Shown: one piece after another, positions 29,140 to 37,921 of the stretch
How the letters are laid out: each line of letters opens with the position of its first letter
How positions within the stretch are numbered: the stretch's first letter is position 1
Source: Bradyrhizobium sp. RP6
GTDB lineage: Bacteria; Pseudomonadota; Alphaproteobacteria; Rhizobiales; Xanthobacteraceae
NCBI RefSeq assembly: GCF_003837805.1
Contig: NZ_RQIT01000001.1
Location: forward strand, 496,001 to 560,000
DNA length: 64,000 nucleotides
Reading direction: 5' to 3'
Notes under the pieces: model-generated
Seen by the model: the letters and a program-made list of their open reading frames with translations, nothing else
Database searches by the model: none
Told to the model about the DNA's origin: nothing
Made by a program: the position numbers and the translations under genes

Positions 29140-29282
29140 CGGAGGAGATTGCGCTGCTCTCCAACTGACATTGAGTACCCCGCAAACGCGTGGCAGATAC
29201 CCACGATCGCATAAGTACGGGCACGAACATTGCTTTTTGCTGGCGACTGCGAACGTTTCAGTCAAAAGGCAAAACCACATCC

Positions 29283-30833
29283 ATGTTCAAACTGAAGGCT
29301 TTCATTCCGGCGCTGTTCGGCCTCGCGCTGGTGGCGGCGCCGGCGAATGCGGCGGGCAATCTCGTCGCGGTGCTCGAGGCGGAAATCGTCACCCTCGATC
29401 CGCATTTCTCCACGGCCTATATTTCGCGCACGTTCGGCTACATGGTGTTCGATACGCTGTTTGCGAAGGACTCCAAGGGAGACATCAAACCGCAGATGGT
29501 GCAGGACTGGAAAGTCTCGTCCGACGGTCTGACCTACAGCTTCACCCTGCGCGACGGCTTGAAATGGCATGACGGCCAGCCGGTCACCGCGGCCGATTGC
29601 GTGGCCTCGCTGCGCCGCTGGGGCACCCGCAGCGCGCTCGGCCGCCGCATCTTCGCGATCACCGCATCGCTCGAGCCGACCGACGCCAGGACCTTCGTGC
29701 TGACGCTGAAGGAGCCGTCGGGTCTCGTCATCGACGCGCTCGGCAATCCCGTCAGCCCCGTCGCCTTCATGATGCCCGAGCGCATCGCCAAGACGCCGGG
29801 CGACCAGCGCATCACCGAGATCATCGGCTCGGGTCCCTTTGTCTACAGCAAGGCCGATCACCGCACCGGCGATCGCATGGTTCTGAAGAAATTCGCCGAT
29901 TATGTGCCACGCCCCGAGCCCGCCGACTTCCTCGCCGGCGGCAAACGCGTCAATATCGACACGCTGGAGATCCGCGTCATCCCCGACGGTGCGACCGCAG
30001 CCTCCGCGCTCCAGGCCGGCGAGATCGACTTCATGCAATACGCCCCGTTCGATCTGTTGCCTCAGTTGGAGAAGAACTCCCGCATCAAGCTCGTCAACTT
30101 CACCGGCGGCAACATGTTCGCGGGCGCCTACCGCCTCAACGCCGCGTCGAAACCGTTCGACGATCCCGCGATCCGGCGCGTGCTGTGGAAGCTGGTCGAC
30201 CAGCGCGAAGTGCTGGATGCGCTCGGACTCGACGCCAAGTACGCCACGCCCTGCGCGACCTATTTCACCTGCGGCACCACTTATGAGAGCACGGCCGGCA
30301 CCGAAGCGGCGGCGAAGCCGTCGATCGAAGCGGCGAAGGCCACTCTGAAGGCGACCAAATATGCCGGCGAGCCTGTCGTCGTCATGGAGGCCAACGATCT
30401 CGAAGCCCCGCGCGTCTCGGCGCAGGTGCTCGCCGAGCGGATGAAGGCTGCCGGCTTCAACGTCGATCTGCAGGTCATGGACTGGGCGAGCGTGCTGGCG
30501 CGCCGCGCCAAGAAGGACGGCTGGAGCGTCTACGGCGTTCACGCCGGCGGTTTCGATCTGGGCTCCCCGCTGACCAATGTCATGGTTGCCTTCAACTGCG
30601 CCGACTTCACCGGCTGGCATTGCGATGCGCGCATCACGCCCTTGATGGAGGCCTTCGCCAAGGCACCGGCCGAGGAGGACCGCAAAAAGATCGCGGGCGA
30701 GATCCAGGCCGTCATGTACGATCAGGCACCCGCAATTCCGTGGGGCCAGTTCGCTCAACCGGCCGCCTATCGCGCGACCTTGCGCGGTCTGATACCGTCC
30801 GCCATCCCGGTGTTCTGGAACGTTGAGAAGTAA
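29283..30833 (+). CDS. ABC transporter solute-binding protein, family 5 (peptide/opine type)
   Basis: A 516-residue periplasmic substrate-binding protein of the SBP_bac_5 family. The signal peptide is MFKLKAFIPALFGLALVAAP with cleavage after ANA near 23. Family features are LDPHFSTAYISRTFGYMVFD, KWHDGQPVTAADCVASLRRW and QAVMYDQAPAIPWGQF. The family binds peptides, nickel, opines or amines; the substrate is not evident. No permease or ATPase gene is adjacent. The next gene starts 4 bp after its stop, so the two are probably co-transcribed. In-frame upstream Met 29190 is unlikely. Confidence 0.9.
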   Translation: MFKLKAFIPALFGLALVAAPANAAGNLVAVLEAEIVTLDPHFSTAYISRTFGYMVFDTLFAKDSKGDIKPQMVQDWKVSSDGLTYSFTLRDGLKWHDGQPVTAADCVASLRRWGTRSALGRRIFAITASLEPTDARTFVLTLKEPSGLVIDALGNPVSPVAFMMPERIAKTPGDQRITEIIGSGPFVYSKADHRTGDRMVLKKFADYVPRPEPADFLAGGKRVNIDTLEIRVIPDGATAASALQAGEIDFMQYAPFDLLPQLEKNSRIKLVNFTGGNMFAGAYRLNAASKPFDDPAIRRVLWKLVDQREVLDALGLDAKYATPCATYFTCGTTYESTAGTEAAAKPSIEAAKATLKATKYAGEPVVVMEANDLEAPRVSAQVLAERMKAAGFNVDLQVMDWASVLARRAKKDGWSVYGVHAGGFDLGSPLTNVMVAFNCADFTGWHCDARITPLMEAFAKAPAEEDRKKIAGEIQAVMYDQAPAIPWGQFAQPAAYRATLRGLIPSAIPVFWNVEK

Positions 30834-30837
30834 CGCG

Positions 30838-32382
30838 ATGTACGATGTCATTGTTGTCGGCGGTGGTTCCGCCGGCGCCGCCGTTGCGGCACGGCTGTCC
30901 GAGGATCCCGGCCGGCGCGTCCTGCTGCTGGAAGCGGGACGCGACTGGCGCGCCGACGAGGCGCCCTGGGAGGTGCGGACGCCCAATCCGATCCCGATCA
31001 TTCACAAGCGCGAATACCAGCAGAAATGGCAATGGCCTGACCTCTTGACGCGCCGGGTGGCGGGGCAGGAGCCGCGCTTCTACTGGCGCGGCAAGGGGCT
31101 CGGCGGCTCATCGATGATGAACGGCCAGATCGCGATCCGCGGCGTTGCGGACGCCTTCGACGAATGGGCGGCCAATGGCTGCATCGGCTGGTCGGCGAAG
31201 GAGGTGATGCCGCTGTTCTCCGTGATCGAGGACGATCTGGAATTCGGCGATGCCGAGGGCCACGGCCGCGGTGGGCCGTTGCCGGTCTATCGCGCGCCGC
31301 CGGAGACATGGGGCCCGATCGATCGCGGTTTGCGCGACGCTGCGCTGGCGAGCGGATACCCCTGGTGTGCCGATGTCAACGGTCCTGATGGCGAGGGCGT
31401 CGCCTGCTATCCCATCAACAGCCGCGACAGCCGCCGCATCACCACCAATGAGGGCTATCTGGAGCCCGCACGCGGCCGCGCCAATCTGGAGATCCGCGGG
31501 CATGCGCTGGTCGATCGCGTGCTGATCAGCGACGGCCGGGCGACCGGCGTCCGCGTTCACATCGAAGGACAGGGCACGAGCGAGATCGCGGCGCACCATA
31601 TCGTGCTGTGCGCCGGCGCCATTCACAGTCCGGCGATCCTGCTGCGCTCGGGCATCGGACCGGCCGAGGAGTTGCGGGCGATGGGGATCGCGGTCGCGCG
31701 CGATCTGCCGGTCGGCCGTCATTTCTTTGACCACCCGCTCTTTCGTGCCACCATCCAGCTCCGGGAGGAACTTCGTCCCACCGATCCCGATACGCGACAC
31801 ACCAATTGCTGCGTGACCTACTCTTCGGGCCTCGCCAATGGCGGCAAGCGCGACATGATCCTGATCGCCTTCAATCACCGCGGCGTCGGCGTGCCAGGCG
31901 CGATCGGTGCCGGGCTGTTCAACGCGTACTCCCGCGGCACGCTCAAGCTCGCCTCGACCGATCCCGCGATCGATCCCATCGTCGAGGAGAACATGCTGGC
32001 CGATCCCCGCGACATGCTGCGGATGATGGATGCGGTGAGGCGCCTTGCGGTGATCACCTCGCAGCCGGCGCTATCTGGGATTTCCGACTGGATCCGGCTC
32101 GCCGACACCGATCTGACATTGCCGCAAGCCGCCAGCCTGCCGGATCACGAGCTCGATGCGGTGCTGCGCCGTGAGACCGGCGACATCCAGCACGCCGCCG
32201 GCAGCTGCCGCATGAGCGGCGCTGGAGATTCAGACGGCGTGGTCAACCCCGATGGCACGGTGAAAGGCATCGCGGGCCTGCGCGTCGCCGACGCCTCGAT
32301 CATGCCGTCGGACTGCCGGGCCAACACGCATTTCACGACGGTGGTGATCGGCGAGGCGATCGCGCGAATGATGATGCGGTAG
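30838..32382 (+). CDS. GMC-family FAD oxidoreductase
   Basis: A 514-residue flavoprotein of the glucose-methanol-choline family, which oxidises alcohols to aldehydes. Seen: FAD-binding VVGGGSAGAAVAARLSEDPG at the N-terminus, GKGLGGSSMMNGQI near residue 88, and the catalytic pair His452 (HAAGSCRM) and His498 (ANTHFTT). Co-transcription with a binding protein hints that the enzyme acts on an imported compound; this is inference. Choline dehydrogenase and polyethylene-glycol dehydrogenase are family relatives. Confidence 0.88.
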   Translation: MYDVIVVGGGSAGAAVAARLSEDPGRRVLLLEAGRDWRADEAPWEVRTPNPIPIIHKREYQQKWQWPDLLTRRVAGQEPRFYWRGKGLGGSSMMNGQIAIRGVADAFDEWAANGCIGWSAKEVMPLFSVIEDDLEFGDAEGHGRGGPLPVYRAPPETWGPIDRGLRDAALASGYPWCADVNGPDGEGVACYPINSRDSRRITTNEGYLEPARGRANLEIRGHALVDRVLISDGRATGVRVHIEGQGTSEIAAHHIVLCAGAIHSPAILLRSGIGPAEELRAMGIAVARDLPVGRHFFDHPLFRATIQLREELRPTDPDTRHTNCCVTYSSGLANGGKRDMILIAFNHRGVGVPGAIGAGLFNAYSRGTLKLASTDPAIDPIVEENMLADPRDMLRMMDAVRRLAVITSQPALSGISDWIRLADTDLTLPQAASLPDHELDAVLRRETGDIQHAAGSCRMSGAGDSDGVVNPDGTVKGIAGLRVADASIMPSDCRANTHFTTVVIGEAIARMMMR

Positions 32383-32521
32383 TGCCGCGACGACGGTCTC
32401 ATGCCCCGCGAATTTGGGCATCCGTACGCCGCGGCCTCTCTTCTCAATCTCGGCTGCCTCGGAGTACTGGATCGCCCGGTCTGCACATCAAGCCGGGCGA
32501 TGACACCGAGTGTGGGGGCGT

Positions 32522-33277
32522 TCAGATCGTCTGACCGCCTGATACCTCGATCCGTTGCCCGGTCACCCATCGATTGTCCTCGCTCAGCAGGCTCGCGACC
32601 ATCGGGCCGATATCATCCGGGACACCAACGCGGCCCAGCGCGGTCATGCCGGCGAATTGCTTGTTCACGTCGGGATTGTCACGGACCAGGCCACCGCCAA
32701 AGTCGGTTTCGATCGCGCCGGGCGCAACGCTATTGACGCGGATGCCACGCGGCCCAAGTTCTCTGGCCATGCAGACCGCCATCATGTCAGCGGCGGCTTT
32801 CGCCATGGTGTAGACAGCGAAGCCCGGATAAGTGACACGCGTCAAGCCACTGCCGATGGTGACGATCGAGCCACCGTCTGCCATCAGCGGCAACAAGGCC
32901 TGGGTGAGGAAGAATACGCCTTTGACATGCAGGTTCATCTGCTGGTCGAACTGAGCTTCGGTGGTCTCCCCGAGCGGAGCGAAGAGGCCATCGCCGGCAT
33001 TGTGCACGAGGTGGTCGAAGCTCTCGCGACCAAATGTCTCCTTCAGCGTCAGGCCCAGTCTTTGCGCGAAGGAGGGAAAGTTGGCGACGTCGGCGCTGTC
33101 CAGCTGAAAGGCCACGGCCCGGCGTCCCATCGCCTTGATCTCGGAAACGGCGCTCTCCGCGAGGTCCGCACGGCTCCGGTATGTGATGATGACATCGCTG
33201 CCCTTGCGCGCGATGTTGACGGCCATGTTGCGGCCAAGGCCGCGGCTCGCGCCGGTGACGATTGCAATTTTTGCCAT
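32522..33277 (-). CDS. Short-chain dehydrogenase/reductase
   Basis: A 251-residue SDR with the Rossmann motif TGASRGLG (9-16) for NAD(P) binding and the catalytic SGLTRVTYPGFAVYTMAKA segment holding Ser, Tyr and Lys. C-terminal RWVTGQRIEVSGGQTI is typical. The Arg after the TGAS motif and Arg38-like residue (TYRSRAD) favour NADPH. It is divergent from an AraC regulator 213 bp away, a common arrangement in which the regulator controls the dehydrogenase in response to reactive aldehydes. Substrate unknown. Confidence 0.88.
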   Translation of the reverse strand: MAKIAIVTGASRGLGRNMAVNIARKGSDVIITYRSRADLAESAVSEIKAMGRRAVAFQLDSADVANFPSFAQRLGLTLKETFGRESFDHLVHNAGDGLFAPLGETTEAQFDQQMNLHVKGVFFLTQALLPLMADGGSIVTIGSGLTRVTYPGFAVYTMAKAAADMMAVCMARELGPRGIRVNSVAPGAIETDFGGGLVRDNPDVNKQFAGMTALGRVGVPDDIGPMVASLLSEDNRWVTGQRIEVSGGQTI

Positions 33278-33490
33278 GTGATGTCTCCTTCGTTTGACAC
33301 GGCGAAGGTGGCAGACACCGCGGCATTCGAGTTGCCGGATCCTTGAACCTTCTTGCCTATTCCTCCAAATGACCGCGAGCGTCCCTCAGGCCCGGCCGTC
33401 GCTGCGTCGAACGATCAATTCACGTGCCCAAAGTTGAAGCAGTCCGGCCATGTCGGTTGCCGGAGCCCGCGGCTGGTGTAAATTCGCGTA

Positions 33491-34384
33491 ATGACGACGA
33501 CCTTCCTTGAAACGGTTCGCCGCTATGCGGACTCGCACTCCGACCAAAACGGCACGGCCAGGACGCCGATTCCGGGCCTTACGGCCATACGGGCGCTGAC
33601 GCCGGGCCAGCTCCAATACGCAATCAACCGACCGCTTGTCGCGCTCGTCCTGCAGGGCCGAAAGCGCGTGACGATGGGAGCCCACACCTTCGACTTCGGG
33701 GCAGGAGAGTCGCTCCTGATCTCGGCGGACGTGCCAACGGTGAGCCAGATTACCCGTGCCAGTGCGCAGCTCCCATATTATTCCCTGGTCGTCGAGCTCG
33801 ACCCGGCGGTGATCGCGAGCCTGATCGTGGAGATGAACCTTGCTCCCGAGCAGCAAGGCATTCCCGTGCGCGTCGATCCGACCGAAACGGAGGTTGCCGA
33901 TGCCGCGCTCCGCTTGATGCGGCTGCTCGAGCGTCCGTCCTCCTTGCCGGTTCTGCGATCTCAATTCATTCGCGAAATCCACTATTGGCTGCTGGCGGGG
34001 CGACACGGCGCGGCGATAAGGGCTCTCGGCGTCGCGGACAGTCATGCGCAACGCATTGCGCGCGCCGTCGCGATCATTCGATCCGAATACGCAAAGCCGC
34101 TGCGGATCGAGCGCCTGGCGGAAGCGGCTGCCATGAGTCCTTCCTCGTTTCACCAGCACTTCCGCGCGATTACATCACTCACTCCCTTGCAATTTCAGAA
34201 GCAGCTGCGGCTCATCGAGGCGCGCAGGATGATGCTGTCCGAGGGCTCGGACGTGAGCAGCGCGGCCTTCGGAGTAGGCTACGAAAGCGTCTCCCAATTC
34301 ACGAGAGAGTATGGGCGCATGTTCGGGCTGCCGCCGGCCAAGGATATCAAGGCCGCGCTCGGTCAACTGGACACCGCAGCCTGA
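33491..34384 (+). CDS. AraC-family transcriptional regulator (YqhC-like N-terminal domain)
   Basis: A 297-residue regulator with an AraC_N-type sensor domain (about 30-170, FDFGAGESLLISADVPTVSQI) and a C-terminal double HTH (about 185-290: LRIERLAEAAAMSPSSFHQH, then VSSAAFGVGYESVSQFTREY). The N-terminal domain matches the YqhC type that senses electrophiles and drives an aldehyde reductase gene next door. It is divergent from the SDR gene, so it probably binds the shared 33278-33490 region. Confidence 0.88.
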   Translation: MTTTFLETVRRYADSHSDQNGTARTPIPGLTAIRALTPGQLQYAINRPLVALVLQGRKRVTMGAHTFDFGAGESLLISADVPTVSQITRASAQLPYYSLVVELDPAVIASLIVEMNLAPEQQGIPVRVDPTETEVADAALRLMRLLERPSSLPVLRSQFIREIHYWLLAGRHGAAIRALGVADSHAQRIARAVAIIRSEYAKPLRIERLAEAAAMSPSSFHQHFRAITSLTPLQFQKQLRLIEARRMMLSEGSDVSSAAFGVGYESVSQFTREYGRMFGLPPAKDIKAALGQLDTAA

Positions 34385-34443
34385 TGCTAAGCCGGATCAT
34401 CGACCACCCGGGACATGCAAGGCCGGACAGCGTAGCGGCTCTC

Positions 34444-35829
34444 CTAGATCATTCCCGCCAATCTTAGCGCCACGCCCGCGGCACAGCTGCCAGCCAGCAC
34501 CGTCAGCATCCCCAGCTTGAATCGGAAGATCGCCGTCGCCGCCGCGATGGCCAGCAGCAACGCGGGGATATCAACGCTCGTCAGCACCGGCCTGTCGAAA
34601 TCCAGCGGAAACGCGTGCACCGGCACGGTCTCGCGGAATAGCGCGTGCAGCGCGAACCAGATCGAGAGGTTGAGGATCACGCCGACGACCGCGGCGGTAA
34701 TCGCGCTGAGCGCACCGGCGAGGCCCGTGTTGCCGCGCAGGCGCTCGATATAAGGCGCGCCGACGAAGATCCAGAGGAAGCAGGGCGTGAAGGTGACCCA
34801 GGTCGCGAGCAGGCCGCCGAGCGTCGCCGCGAGCATCGGCGACAGGCCGCCGGGATCGCGGAAGGCGGCCATGAAGCCCACGAACTGGAGCACCATGATC
34901 AGGGGCCCCGGCGTCGTCTCGGCCATGCCGAGGCCGTCGAGCATCTCGTGCGGTTTCAGCCAGTGATAGTGCTCGACCGCCTGCTGGGCCACGTAGGCCA
35001 GCACCGCGTAGGCGCCGCCGAAGGTGACCAGTGCCATCTTCGAGAAGAACAGGGCGACCTGGCTGAACACATTGGCCTGTCCGACGAACAACAGCAGCGC
35101 GATCACCGGGACAAGCCAGAGCGCCAGCCACATTGCGCCGACGCGGATCGCCCGTGCCGCGTTGGGACGGACATGATCGGGCACGGCCTCGCCGAGCATG
35201 CTGTCGATCGCGGCACCGCTGCCGCCATGGCCGTGACCGGCCGGCGCGAATTCCGGACGGCCGCTTCGGGCGCCGGCATAGCCGATGAGGCCGGCGGCGA
35301 TGATGATGATCGGGAAGGGGACCGCGAAGAAGAAGATCGCGACGAAGGCCGCGGCCGCGAGCGCGATCATGATGCGGTTCTTCAGCGCGCGCTTGCCGAC
35401 GCGCGCCACCGCCTCGACGACGACGGCGAGCACGGCAGCCTTGAGGCCGAAGAACAGCGCCTCGACGAAGCTGACATTGCCGAACGCGGCATAGACGTAG
35501 CTGAGGCCCATGATGGCGATGATGCCGGGCAGGATGAACAGCCCGCCCGCCATCAGCCCGCCGGCGGTGCGGTGCATCAGCCAGCCGACATAGGTCGCGA
35601 GCTGCTGCGCCTCGGGTCCCGGCAGCAGCATGCAGTAATTCAGCGCATGCAGGAACCGGCCTTCCGAGATCCATTTTTTTTCCTCGACCAGGATGCGGTG
35701 CATCACCGCGATCTGGCCCGCGGGCCCGCCAAAGCTGAGGCAGGCGACGCGGAGCCAGACGCGAAAGGCCTCATTGGAGCTGACGCCGTGACCGGCGTCA
35801 GCTCCTGCCTGAACGTTACGGATGTCCAT
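34444..35829 (-). CDS. chrA: Chromate transporter ChrA (two-domain)
   Basis: A 461-residue inner-membrane CHR-superfamily exporter that pumps chromate out using the proton gradient. Two homologous halves are seen. The first has FRVWLRVACLSFGGPAGQIA and PGPEAQQLATYVG; the second has LFFSKMALVTFGGAYAVLAY and ETTPGPLIMVLQFVGFMA, giving the long-chain form with about 12 TM segments. The start lies against the chrB stop on the same strand. A perfect 13-bp inverted repeat lies within codons near the N-terminus. Confidence 0.92.
   Translation of the reverse strand: MDIRNVQAGADAGHGVSSNEAFRVWLRVACLSFGGPAGQIAVMHRILVEEKKWISEGRFLHALNYCMLLPGPEAQQLATYVGWLMHRTAGGLMAGGLFILPGIIAIMGLSYVYAAFGNVSFVEALFFGLKAAVLAVVVEAVARVGKRALKNRIMIALAAAAFVAIFFFAVPFPIIIIAAGLIGYAGARSGRPEFAPAGHGHGGSGAAIDSMLGEAVPDHVRPNAARAIRVGAMWLALWLVPVIALLLFVGQANVFSQVALFFSKMALVTFGGAYAVLAYVAQQAVEHYHWLKPHEMLDGLGMAETTPGPLIMVLQFVGFMAAFRDPGGLSPMLAATLGGLLATWVTFTPCFLWIFVGAPYIERLRGNTGLAGALSAITAAVVGVILNLSIWFALHALFRETVPVHAFPLDFDRPVLTSVDIPALLLAIAAATAIFRFKLGMLTVLAGSCAAGVALRLAGMI
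35776..35805. repeat. Perfect 13-bp inverted repeat at the 5' end of chrA
   Basis: GGAGCTGACGCCG (35776-35788) and CGGCGTCAGCTCC (35793-35805) are exact reverse complements around a 4-bp centre, inside the first 20 codons of chrA. It could be an operator, an mRNA hairpin limiting ChrA translation relative to ChrB, or chance. Confidence 0.65.
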
Positions 35830-36648
35830 TTACGCCTTCACCTTGTTGGTCGGCCAGTTGTGCGTCTCGGTGGTGGCGTCGCGGCACCAGCGGTAGAAGG
35901 CATCGTAGAGCGTCATGCCGGCCTCGAGCTGTTCGAGGTCGTCGTCGTACATCCGGGACAGCCCGAGCGAGGCCGCGAGCAGGCCCGGTGCCTCCGGCGC
36001 GAGGTCCGGCCGCGCGGTGTCGGCGCCGCGCACCAGCGTCGCGAGGCGAAGCAGGGCCGGCGTTGCGATCCCGAATTCCTCGATCATCACGTCGAAGGTG
36101 CAGAGCTCGCCACGGTGGCTCCAGAACACGTTCTCGATGTCGAAGGGGGCGGCACCAAAGCGCTCGCCGACTCCCACCACTTCCGACGGCGCGACGTACA
36201 GGAACACCGCGCTGGGATCGACGAAGCGGCGGATCAGCCACGGGCAGGCGATGCGATCGACCTTCGGACGCGCTCGCGTGACCCAGACGGTGCGGCCCTC
36301 GGCATCGCGTGGCGGCAGCTTGCGGGCATCGAGCAGCGGCAGCTTGGCCGCCTTCCAGCCCTCGAAGCCGCCCTCCAGCGTCTCCGCTTGCACCCCGAGC
36401 TGGCGCAGCCAGGCCGCGGTGCCTTGCGCGAGCTTCTCACCGCGGAAGCAGGACACGACGGCGCGGCGGCCGGAGAAAGCGTCCCCCCAGTCCGTCACAT
36501 TGTCGTGGCTGAGCTTGATGGAGCCGGGGATCAGCCGCCGATCGGCGGCAAAATCCTCCTCGGTGCGCACATCGATCAGGACAGGCGCGTTCGCCGTGCC
36601 GATCAGCCGTGCCATTTTGTCAGACGAAATGGTCGTGAATGTAGACAT
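35830..36648 (-). CDS. chrB: Chromate-resistance protein ChrB (rhodanese-ChrB fusion)
   Basis: A 272-residue protein with an N-terminal rhodanese domain (about 5-100; VVSCFRGEK holds the active-site Cys) and a C-terminal ChrB domain (about 120-270; ARPKVDRIACPWLIRRF, YVAPSEVVG). ChrB has been described as a chromate-sensing regulator of chrA in other proteobacteria, and the rhodanese may help chromate reduction. Direct upstream neighbour of chrA. Start MSTFTTISS at 36648 gives the usual length; an earlier in-frame Met at 36717 has a less typical N-terminus. Confidence 0.88.
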   Translation of the reverse strand: MSTFTTISSDKMARLIGTANAPVLIDVRTEEDFAADRRLIPGSIKLSHDNVTDWGDAFSGRRAVVSCFRGEKLAQGTAAWLRQLGVQAETLEGGFEGWKAAKLPLLDARKLPPRDAEGRTVWVTRARPKVDRIACPWLIRRFVDPSAVFLYVAPSEVVGVGERFGAAPFDIENVFWSHRGELCTFDVMIEEFGIATPALLRLATLVRGADTARPDLAPEAPGLLAASLGLSRMYDDDLEQLEAGMTLYDAFYRWCRDATTETHNWPTNKVKA

Positions 36649-36844
36649 GATGCGTCCTCGCAAGAAACGAACGGGACGCGATGCTTGGGCCTGTCGCCTC
36701 GTGGGGAGATCGCTCAAATCCCCATGGCGCAGATTACAGCGAAACTAAGTAGTACTGTCAATCCGCGGGACGATTGGACCTTAGAAAATTGGTGCCTGCC
36801 GTCTATATTGCGCGCCGGCAGACCTGAATCTTCGGGAGAATTCG
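36649..36844. promoter_or_regulatory. Divergent promoter region of chrB and dmeF
   Basis: 196 bp that must contain promoters for chrBA (left) and dmeF (right). AT-rich stretches at 36745-36765 (ACTAAGTAGTACT) and 36781-36790 stand out. No dmeR-type regulator gene is found here. Individual promoter elements cannot be assigned confidently. Confidence 0.45.
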
Positions 36845-37831
36845 ATGCATTCCCATTCCATCGAACAATGGACCCATGACCACGCCTTCCTCGGCGAGAA
36901 GCACGACGAGAACGAGCGCCGCACCTGGCTCGTGGTCGTCCTGACGCTGGTCATGATGGTTGGCGAGATCGTGGCAGGCTCGCTGTTCGGTTCGATGGCG
37001 CTGCTGGCCGACGGCTGGCACATGGGCACGCATGCGGCCGCGCTCGGCATTGCCGCCTTCGCCTATCGTTTCGCGCGCCGGCACCTGGGGAATGCGCACT
37101 TTACCTTCGGCACCGGCAAGTTCGGGGATCTTGCCGCCTTCGCCAGCGCGATCATCCTCGGCCTGATTGCGGTCGAGATCGCCTATGAGAGCGTGCTGCG
37201 GCTGATCACGCCGGTACCGATCGTCTATGGCGAAGCCATGGCCGTGGCTGCCCTCGGCCTGTGCGTCAATCTCGCCAGCGTGTGGCTGCTGCGCGATAGC
37301 CACGATCATTACCATCACGGTCACGGTCACGGCCATGGCCATGCGCATGATGACCACGACGATCACGACCGCGACCACGATCATCACGGCCATCATCATC
37401 ACCATCACCACGACAACAACCTTCGCGCGGCCTATGTCCATGTCATGACCGATGCCGCGACCTCTGTGCTGGCGATCGCAGCACTCGCCGTCGCCATGTA
37501 TTCAGGCTGGGTCTGGGCCGATCCGGCGGTGGGCCTGATCGGCAGCGTCGTGATCGCGAGCTGGGCGTACGGCCTGATCAGGTCATCGGGTGCGGTGCTG
37601 CTCGACGTGCGCGCCGACGAGAAGCTGGAGCGGGTGATCCGGGCCCGCATGGAGGTCGGCGACGATCGCGTGACCGACCTCCATCTCTGGCAGGTCGGCC
37701 CCGGCCATTGCGCCGTGCTACTCTCGGTGGTGTCGGACAAGCCGAAGCAGCCGGCCGTGTACAAGCGGCGGCTCGCGGGATTGAAGGGCCTCAGCCACGT
37801 CACGGTCGAGGTCGAGACCTGCCCGCATTGA
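36845..37831 (+). CDS. dmeF: Cation diffusion facilitator (DmeF-type Co/Ni exporter)
   Basis: A 328-residue CDF exporter that removes divalent metals, probably Co2+/Ni2+, from the cytoplasm. Metal-site motifs are ALLADGWHMGTHAAALG in TM2 (typical of DmeF) and HVMTDAATSVLAI in TM5. A cytoplasmic His/Asp-rich loop between TM4 and TM5 (HGHGHGHGHAHDDHDDHDRD... then a run of HH) would bind metal. Six TM segments and the C-terminal beta-alpha domain are present. No DmeR regulator is adjacent; it is divergent from chrB. Confidence 0.85.
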   Translation: MHSHSIEQWTHDHAFLGEKHDENERRTWLVVVLTLVMMVGEIVAGSLFGSMALLADGWHMGTHAAALGIAAFAYRFARRHLGNAHFTFGTGKFGDLAAFASAIILGLIAVEIAYESVLRLITPVPIVYGEAMAVAALGLCVNLASVWLLRDSHDHYHHGHGHGHGHAHDDHDDHDRDHDHHGHHHHHHHDNNLRAAYVHVMTDAATSVLAIAALAVAMYSGWVWADPAVGLIGSVVIASWAYGLIRSSGAVLLDVRADEKLERVIRARMEVGDDRVTDLHLWQVGPGHCAVLLSVVSDKPKQPAVYKRRLAGLKGLSHVTVEVETCPH

Positions 37832-37857
37832 CGGGCCGCGCGAACGGACCCGCCGTT

Positions 37858-37887
37858 GTGCTGCTGCCACCATGCTGGCAGCAGCAC
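37858..37887 (+). terminator. Strong hairpin between dmeF and the EamA transporter
   Basis: GTGCTGCTGCCA (37858-37869) and TGGCAGCAGCAC (37876-37887) pair perfectly over 12 bp with a 6-nt loop. There is no T-run, so it is terminator-like or an RNA-stability element rather than a classical terminator. Confidence 0.5.
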
Positions 37888-37921
37888 CGTGCTAACGCCC
37901 GGAGGAACTTCGTGACGGGGG

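Noticed and set aside
26520..29204. Very long open frame (894 codons) antisense to parC, rich in Arg, Leu, Asp and His
   Set aside because: It mirrors the codon structure of parC. Mirror frames of this kind (also at 2666-4207, 18597-20942 and 34645-36879) are expected in high-GC DNA and lack protein-like motifs.
37300..37420. Dense His-codon run that looks like an engineered His tag
   Set aside because: It is the cytoplasmic metal-binding loop of the DmeF exporter, between TM4 and TM5, and it is irregular and mixed with Asp.
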